Below are positions 59,353-64,000 of a stretch of 64,000 nucleotides of DNA, one piece after another. The stretch lies in assembly GCF_000717335.1 (NCBI RefSeq), contig NZ_JNYZ01000021.1:62001-126000 (forward strand), given 5' to 3'. The notes under the pieces are model-generated. The model was not told where the DNA came from, made no database searches, and saw only the letters and a list, made by a program, of their open reading frames with translations. How positions within the stretch are numbered: position 1 is the stretch's first letter; each line of letters begins with the position of its first letter. Source of the DNA: Amycolatopsis jejuensis. Its GTDB lineage: Bacteria > Actinomycetota > Actinomycetes > Mycobacteriales > Pseudonocardiaceae. The position numbers were made by a program, and so were the translations under genes.

Positions 59353-59416
59353 TGTCACGTCCGCCGGTTTCGGCGGGTCCTGGTGGTAGGACCCGGCGGA
59401 AGGAGAAGATGTGACA
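59353..59416. promoter_or_regulatory. Facing ECF41-type promoters
   Basis: Toward the sigma gene, TGTCACG (59353-59359) is followed after 16 bp by GGTC (59376-59379). Toward the decarboxylase gene, TGTCACA (59416-59410) is followed after 16 bp by GGTC (59393-59390). The known ECF41 consensus is TGTCACA-N16-CGTC. The second -35 overlaps the sigma start codon. Confidence 0.65.
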
Positions 59417-60286
59417 GTGCAGGACGAAAACTTTTGGGCAGCGCAGTTCGAAGAGCATCGCCCCAGGTTGCGGGCGGTGGCGTACCGGATGCTCGGCTCG
59501 TTCGCCGAAGCCGACGACGCCGTGCAGGAGACCTGGCTGCGGGTCACGCGCTCGTCCGGGGACGACGTCCGCAACATCGGCAGCTGGCTCACCACAGTCG
59601 TGTCCCGGCAGTGCCTCAACATGCTCCGCTCCCGCGCGACCCGCCGCGAGGACCCCCTCGACGTGCGGGTGCCCGACCCGGTGGTCGAGTCCGGTGACGG
59701 CGTCGACCCGGCCGAGCAGGAGGTCCTCGCGGATTCGGTGGGGCTCGCGTTGCTGGTCGTGCTCGAAGCGCTCGACCCGGCCGAGCGGCTCGCCTTCGTC
59801 CTGCACGACATGTTCGCCGTGCCGTTCGACGAAATCGCGTCAATGCTCGACCGGACCAGCGCGTCGGTACGGCAGCTGGCCAGCCGCGCGCGGCGGCGGG
59901 TGCAGGGCGCGACCCCGGCCGGACCGCCGAACCGCAGCCAGCAACGGCGGATCGCAGACGCCTGGCTCACCGCCGCGCGTGGCGGGAATTTCGACGGTCT
60001 CGTCGCACTCCTGCACCCGGACGCCCTGCTGCGCGTGGACACCGGCGGCCCCGATTCGAAGGTCGTGCGCGGTGCCGCGGAAGTCGCGGGCAATGCGTCG
60101 CGGTTCCGTCCGGTCGGCCTGGTTTCGCACTACGCCGTGGTCAACGGCGGCCCCGGGATCGTCGCCACGCGCGACGGGAAACCGGTGTCGGTGCTGGCGT
60201 TCACGGTGTCGGACGGGCTGATCGTGGAGATCGACATCCTCGCCGACGTCGAACGCCTGGCCACGCTGGACATCAGCGTGAACTGA
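59411..60286 (+). CDS. ECF sigma factor with SnoaL-like C-terminal domain (SigJ/ECF41 type)
   Basis: The 291-residue protein has sigma region 2 (LRAVAYRMLGSFAEADDAVQ, ETWLRV), region 4 (PFDEIASMLDRTSASVRQLA) and a SnoaL-like domain from about residue 185 that regulates activity in this group, in place of an anti-sigma factor. The WLPEP-like linker of classical ECF41 is replaced by DVRVPDPV. AGGAG precedes GTG 59411. The facing promoters suggest that it drives itself and the decarboxylase gene. Confidence 0.88.
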   Translation: MTVQDENFWAAQFEEHRPRLRAVAYRMLGSFAEADDAVQETWLRVTRSSGDDVRNIGSWLTTVVSRQCLNMLRSRATRREDPLDVRVPDPVVESGDGVDPAEQEVLADSVGLALLVVLEALDPAERLAFVLHDMFAVPFDEIASMLDRTSASVRQLASRARRRVQGATPAGPPNRSQQRRIADAWLTAARGGNFDGLVALLHPDALLRVDTGGPDSKVVRGAAEVAGNASRFRPVGLVSHYAVVNGGPGIVATRDGKPVSVLAFTVSDGLIVEIDILADVERLATLDISVN

Positions 60287-61130
60287 GCCGATCCAGCGCG
60301 GCGGCGGGCAGTTCGATCTTGGCCACGGCCAGGTTCTCCGCAAGGTGTTCGAGCGACGTCGTGCCCTGGATCAGCAAGGTGCCCTCGTAGTTCGCCAGCT
60401 GCCAGGCGAGCCCGACCTGCGCCGGGGTACCGCCGAGGTCCTGCGCGATTTCCTGGACGACCGGGTCCTCGGTCACCTGCGGGAAGCCGGGGTACCTCGC
60501 GCCCAGCGCGAAGAACGGGACCCACGCGAGGTCGTGCTCACGGCACAGGTCCAGCACCGGCTCGGCGGTGCGGTCGAGCAGGTTGTAGTTGTTCTGCACG
60601 CAGGTGATTCCGGCGGGAAGGGCGTGGCGCAGCTGGTCCGCGGACACGTTGCTCAACCCGATGGCGCCGATCTTTCCCTGCTCCCGCAAGGAGATCAGCT
60701 CGGCGAGCTGGTCGTCGAGGTCGACGATCTGGTCGCCCTCGGCGATGATGCCAGGCGGCGCGTCGATGCGGCGGAGGTTCACCACGTCGACCCGTTCGAC
60801 GCCGAGCGTGGCCAGGTTCTCCTCGACCTGGGCCCGCAGCTCGGCCGGCTGCTGCGCGGCGACGAGCGCGCCGTCCCGGCGGTTCGCGCCGACCTTGGTG
60901 ACCAGCACGAGGTCGTCCGGATACGGGTGAAGGGCTTCGCGGATGACATCGTTGGCCGCTCCGTAGAAATGCGCGGTATCGAGGTGGTTCACGCCGCCGT
61001 CGAGCGCGGCGTGCAGGACCGGGTACAGGGTTTCTCGAGGTACGTCAGTGCGTTCGAGCTGCAGGGCGCCGAAACCGATGCGGGCGACGTCGCGTCCGGC
61101 CAGTCGCGCGGTGGATCCGAGTGCGGTCAT
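60273..61130 (-). CDS. Aldo/keto reductase
   Basis: The 285-residue protein is a TIM-barrel NADPH-dependent oxidoreductase: RIGFGALQLERTDV, GVNHLDTAHFYG (catalytic Asp and Tyr), LVLVTKVGANRRD (catalytic Lys) and IGAIGLSNVSADQL. The usual catalytic His region reads VVNLRRID, so the histidine seems changed. It overlaps the sigma gene end by 14 bp on the other strand and is divergent from a TetR gene that probably controls it. Confidence 0.88.
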   Translation of the reverse strand: MTALGSTARLAGRDVARIGFGALQLERTDVPRETLYPVLHAALDGGVNHLDTAHFYGAANDVIREALHPYPDDLVLVTKVGANRRDGALVAAQQPAELRAQVEENLATLGVERVDVVNLRRIDAPPGIIAEGDQIVDLDDQLAELISLREQGKIGAIGLSNVSADQLRHALPAGITCVQNNYNLLDRTAEPVLDLCREHDLAWVPFFALGARYPGFPQVTEDPVVQEIAQDLGGTPAQVGLAWQLANYEGTLLIQGTTSLEHLAENLAVAKIELPAAALDRLSSR

Positions 61131-61169
61131 GAGTGAATGACTCCAGCTGTGGCAGAGTGACAGTGGATT

Positions 61170-61215
61170 CGGAGGCGCCTCCGGATTCACCGTACCAGAA
61201 CCGGAGGACCCTCCG
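61170..61215. promoter_or_regulatory. Two palindromes in the reductase/TetR divergent region
   Basis: CGGAGGCGCCTCCG (61170-61183) is a perfect 14-bp palindrome. CGGAG-GACC-CTCCG (61202-61215) repeats its arms 32 bp further, ending 4 bp before the TetR start codon. They are the likely operators of the TetR protein. Confidence 0.65.
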
Positions 61216-61219
61216 CATC

Positions 61220-61780
61220 ATGTCGAACCCATCGAGGCGCCCGCGTGCCGACGCCGAACGCAACCGCAGGCGGCTACTGGAAGCCGGTCGCGCGGCGTTC
61301 GCAGCCGGGCCGGTGACGATGGAGCAGGTCGCACGGGACGCGGGGGTCGGCATCGGCACGCTGTACCGGCACTTCCCTACCCGCGAGGCGCTGGTGGAAG
61401 CGCTGTATCGCGAGGAACTGGAGCAGATGTGCGCGAGCGCGGGCGTGCTGCTCGCGAAGAACGAACCCATCCGCGCGCTGCGGCTGTGGATGGACCGCTT
61501 CGCCGATTACGTGACAGCGAAACAGGAAATGGCCGACGCGCTGCGTGCGGTCTTCGCCAACGAAACGGTCACCGTGTCGCTGGCACGCGAGGAATTGAGC
61601 GTTGCCGTACAGACCGTGTTGGACGCGGGCGTCGCAAACGGCACCCTCCGCGACGACGTCCGCGCCGACGACATCGTGGCAAGCGTCGTCGGCATGTTCG
61701 CCGCGACGTCACTGGCCGGAGGTCAGGACCAACTCGCCCGAATGCTGGACCTGCTGATCGACGCCGTCCGCAAGCACTGA
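61220..61780 (+). CDS. TetR-family regulator
   Basis: The 186-residue protein has the TetR helix-turn-helix at residues 8-55 (VTMEQVARDAGVGIGTLYRH) and a helical C-terminal domain. The start is ATG 61220; the longer frame to 61133 would cross the operators. It is divergent from the aldo/keto reductase gene, the likely target. The dispersed palindromic element directly follows its stop. Confidence 0.87.
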   Translation: MSNPSRRPRADAERNRRRLLEAGRAAFAAGPVTMEQVARDAGVGIGTLYRHFPTREALVEALYREELEQMCASAGVLLAKNEPIRALRLWMDRFADYVTAKQEMADALRAVFANETVTVSLAREELSVAVQTVLDAGVANGTLRDDVRADDIVASVVGMFAATSLAGGQDQLARMLDLLIDAVRKH

Positions 61781-61782
61781 AG

Positions 61783-61837
61783 GTCCGTGAAGGCCACCTT
61801 CACGGAATCAGATTCCCTCATGGTTCCCTTCACGGAC
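61783..61837. repeat. Palindromic dispersed element, copy 2
   Basis: GTCCGTGAAG and CTTCACGGAC are outer arms and GGAATC-A-GATTCC is the inner palindrome, as in copy 1 at 54021. In addition CCGTGAAGG-CCA-CCTTCACGG forms its own hairpin. It fills exactly the gap between the convergent TetR and Fic-like genes and may terminate both. Confidence 0.8.
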
Positions 61838-62560
61838 TTAGCCCGCGGCAGACGAGATGCTCCGGGCCTCACGAGCGCCGGTTTCGAAGGCCTCACAACA
61901 AAACAGCAGCCACTCGCGGACACCGTCCGGGGTCCCGCCCGCAAACCCGGCGGCCGCCTCCACATACCGAGGCACCCGGCGGAAGAACGCGACCTCCGGC
62001 ACGGTCAACGCCTTCGGGTCCAGCCCCGTCGCGATCATCGACAGCCGCGCCGCCGCCCGAGCGACCACGCCGTCCGCGGAACCGAAGGGCGACAACGCAA
62101 GCAGCTCGCCGTGTACCACCGCGGTGAGCACCGGACCCGGCACCGAAGTCGCACCCGTGACGAGCTGCGCCAGCAACTCCAACCGCTCCCCACCCCGCTG
62201 CGGCCGCCCGAGCTGATCCGGATCCGACACCACATCCGACGCGGCCAGCAAATGCACCCGAGCCAACGCCTGCAACGGCGCCCGCCGCCAGGTCGGTAGC
62301 AACGACTCCAGCTTCTCCGCGACCCGCAGTGCCCCAGCGAGCACCGGATCCGTCACCGAACCATCAGCAGGCAACTCGGGATTCGCCCCATCGATCCCGG
62401 CCGACGCCCGCGCCGCCCGTACCGACGCTTCGGCCGCCGTTTCCGCGCCACCGCGCAGGTTCGCGGGCAACCGGTGCACGGCGAACACCGCATCCTGCGC
62501 CGCCTTGGCCGCGGCGGCGACCCCGGCAAGCTCGAGCAGGGGCTTCAGCGGGTCGCTCAT
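61838..62560 (-). CDS. Fic-like fold protein with a degenerate motif
   Basis: The 240-residue helical protein follows the layout of actinobacterial Fic-like proteins: ASVRAARASAGIDGANPEL near the inhibitory-helix place, APLQALARVHLLAA, and LSPFGSADGVVARAAARLSM where Fic proteins have HPFxxGNGRxxR. The catalytic histidine and the GNGR part are gone, so AMP transfer is unlikely. The ATG 62560 overlaps the upstream phosphoribosyltransferase stop by 4 bp. Confidence 0.65.
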   Translation of the reverse strand: MSDPLKPLLELAGVAAAAKAAQDAVFAVHRLPANLRGGAETAAEASVRAARASAGIDGANPELPADGSVTDPVLAGALRVAEKLESLLPTWRRAPLQALARVHLLAASDVVSDPDQLGRPQRGGERLELLAQLVTGATSVPGPVLTAVVHGELLALSPFGSADGVVARAAARLSMIATGLDPKALTVPEVAFFRRVPRYVEAAAGFAGGTPDGVREWLLFCCEAFETGAREARSISSAAG

Positions 62561-63051
62561 GCGTCCAGCACCTGCCCGGCGCGCTGCACGACCGGCGGCA
62601 GCACCGACCACGGGAAGTTGATCCACCGGTCGGTCCGCCGCCACACGTACTCGCACTTCACCGTAGACGTGGGCTTCTCGTAGACGACCGCGCAGCGCAC
62701 GTCGGCGACATGGTCGGCGCAGAAGTCGCGGACGAGCTTGAGCGTTGCCCCGGTGTCCGCGACATCGTCGGTCACGAGCACCTTCTTGTGTGTGAGATCC
62801 ACCACGTTGGGCACCGGCGGGAGCATCACCGGAAGGTCGAGCCGCTGGTCCACCCCGGTGTAGAACTCGACGTTCATCACGTGCAGGTTCTTCACGTCCA
62901 GCGCGTACCCGAGCGCGCCCGCGACGAACAGCCCGCCGCGCGCGATGGAGAGGATCAGGTCGGGGGCGAACCCGTCCGAGGCCACCTCCTGCGCCAGCTC
63001 CCGGCTGGCCGAACCGAACAGTTCCCAGGTGAGCTCTTCCCGCTCCGCCAT
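62557..63051 (-). CDS. Purine phosphoribosyltransferase-like protein
   Basis: The 164-residue protein has the PRPP-binding motif VLVTDDVADTGATLKLV and the flanking strands LILSIARGGLFVAGALGYAL of xanthine-guanine-type phosphoribosyltransferases. It would salvage a purine base with PRPP. AGGGGCGC lies before ATG 63051; the longer frame begins at 63144. It is translationally coupled to the Fic-like gene. Confidence 0.85.
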   Translation of the reverse strand: MAEREELTWELFGSASRELAQEVASDGFAPDLILSIARGGLFVAGALGYALDVKNLHVMNVEFYTGVDQRLDLPVMLPPVPNVVDLTHKKVLVTDDVADTGATLKLVRDFCADHVADVRCAVVYEKPTSTVKCEYVWRRTDRWINFPWSVLPPVVQRAGQVLDA

Positions 63052-63165
63052 GCGCGCCCCTACTTTCCCGATCGTGCCGCGAGCATAAGCGGCGCCCCAG
63101 TGGCCTGGTGAAATGATCAGGAAATGGCTCTCTGGAACAGCCACTTACCGTCGTAGCGTGGGTCC

Positions 63166-63744
63166 GTGACCTGGAACGAACACCCCGTCCTGTCCGGCCG
63201 CCATGTCCGGCTCGAACCTCTGACCCCGGACCACGTCGCGGGCCTCTTCGAAGCAGGCGCGGACCCGGCCATCTGGGCCTGGCTGAGCGTCCGCCAGCCC
63301 GCCGACCTGGGCGAAGCCGAGTCGATGGTCAAGCAAGCCGTCGCCGATCCGGACCGCCGCGCGTGGGCCCAGATCGACCTGGCGTCCGGCCGCGTCGCCG
63401 GCACCACGTCCTACTACCAGGTGGTCCCGAAGCACCGGATCCTGTCGATCGGGCACACCTGGATCGGCGCGGACTTCCAGCGCACCGCGCTCAACACCGA
63501 GGCCAAGTTCCTTCTGTTGCGCAACGCCTTCGAGACGTGGGGCGCCCAGCGCGTCGCCTGGGAGACCGACTCGCGCAACCTGCGTTCCCAGCGCGCCATC
63601 GAGCGCCTCGGCGCGCTGCGGGAAGGGCTTCTCCGGGCACATCGCATCCGCCCGGACGGCACGAGCCGCGACACAGTGCTCTACTCGATGACCGACGCCG
63701 AATGGCCGGGAGCACGGGCGCGGCTGCTGGCCCGCCTCGGCTGA
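63166..63744 (+). CDS. GNAT-family N-acetyltransferase (RimJ-like)
   Basis: The 192-residue protein has the RimJ/RimL-like acetyltransferase fold: VRLEPLTPDHVAGLF at the N-terminus, GHTWIGADFQRTALNTEAKF as the CoA-binding part and VAWETDSRNLRSQRAIERLG at the end. It transfers acetyl from acetyl-CoA to an amine, often a protein N-terminus. GTG 63166 is the start in the track frame. The phosphoribosyltransferase gene is divergent. Confidence 0.88.
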   Translation: MTWNEHPVLSGRHVRLEPLTPDHVAGLFEAGADPAIWAWLSVRQPADLGEAESMVKQAVADPDRRAWAQIDLASGRVAGTTSYYQVVPKHRILSIGHTWIGADFQRTALNTEAKFLLLRNAFETWGAQRVAWETDSRNLRSQRAIERLGALREGLLRAHRIRPDGTSRDTVLYSMTDAEWPGARARLLARLG

Positions 63745-63850
63745 GCGCCGCGGAGCGATGAACGCAACGTGGCTGCAACCTTGTCGAGGGCGGACTAACG
63801 TCGCTAGCGTTCCCTGAGCCGCGGGTTCGCACTACAGGAGGCCTTGCACC

Positions 63851-64000
63851 ATGACCGAGCAGTCCCCAGCGCTGGACAACCTGCTCACCGAGAGCCGCAC
63901 ATTCCCCCCGAGCGCCGAGTTCGCCGGTCAGGCGAACGCGAAGGCCGAGTTGTATGCGACCGCGGACGCTGATCGCGAGCAGTTCTGGGCCGAACAGGCC
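63851..64000 (+). CDS. acs: Acetyl-CoA synthetase, 5' part
   Basis: The first 50 codons are present; the gene runs off the window. The product starts MTEQSPALDNLLTESRTFPP and continues with ANAKAELYATADADREQFWA, the N-terminal stretch of AMP-forming acetyl-CoA synthetases. CAGGAGG precedes the ATG. In mycobacteria acs (Rv3667) also lies shortly after the Rv3661 region. Confidence 0.85.
   Translation, partial: MTEQSPALDNLLTESRTFPPSAEFAGQANAKAELYATADADREQFWAEQA

Overview
The window is high-GC actinobacterial chromosome, most likely from Pseudonocardiaceae and probably an Amycolatopsis. The evidence is the GC-rich codon use, GTG and leaderless starts, and gene order shared with other actinomycetes. 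The backbone from about 19.3 to 46.9 kb follows the order known around Mycobacterium tuberculosis Rv3644c-Rv3661: holB, topA, a DECH-box helicase, a Tad pilus cluster, a CpaE/Ssd-like ATPase, a HAD phosphatase, and two conserved small RNAs. The window ends in the start of acs, which also fits.

1-5060: housekeeping and small secreted proteins (gamma-carbonic-anhydrase-like protein, TetR, Gre-like factor, lipoprotein). An ArsR/SRPBCC module has paired palindromes over a strong promoter. A scrambled relic of an older integrase follows. 5061-17454: a 12.4-kb integrative element in a tRNA-Thr(CGU) gene, bounded by a 50-bp perfect direct repeat. It carries a tyrosine integrase fused to a GntR-type winged helix, an excisionase, a WhiB-like protein, a TraB/FtsK-type transfer ATPase and its membrane partners, several XRE regulators, a nucleoside diphosphate kinase, three Nudix proteins (two fused to DNA-binding domains and with altered Nudix boxes) and a PIN-domain protein. 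No replication initiator is visible.

17.5-38.9 kb: secreted protein, holB, an MFS/thymidylate-kinase fusion whose kinase P-loop is destroyed, topA, an extracellular protease, a membrane pyrophosphatase, the helicase and a primase-polymerase-like protein. Two uncharacterised genes (24508-25329 and a WhiA-like gene at 31215-31925) are preceded by LexA-type SOS boxes. Several long non-coding stretches are tandem repeats: 48 bp near 20.6 kb, a G-rich 16-bp array near 23.7 kb, and a 47-bp array near 30.8 kb.

39.8-46.9 kb: the Tad/Flp pilus operon (TadA, TadB, TadC, a 54-residue pilin, two TadE-like proteins) and the Ssd-like gene with two DnaA boxes upstream. A 6C RNA lies on the minus strand and an Ms1/MTS2823-type RNA on the plus strand, on either side of the HAD gene.

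47-64 kb: a peptidoglycan recycling group (NagZ, NamZ, serine hydrolase, MurR, MurQ), a nickel/cobalt permease, an ABC exporter of the MacB/FtsX type, a carboxymuconolactone decarboxylase divergent from an ECF sigma factor with facing promoters, an aldo/keto reductase divergent from a TetR gene, a Fic-like protein, a phosphoribosyltransferase, an acetyltransferase, and the first 50 codons of acetyl-CoA synthetase.
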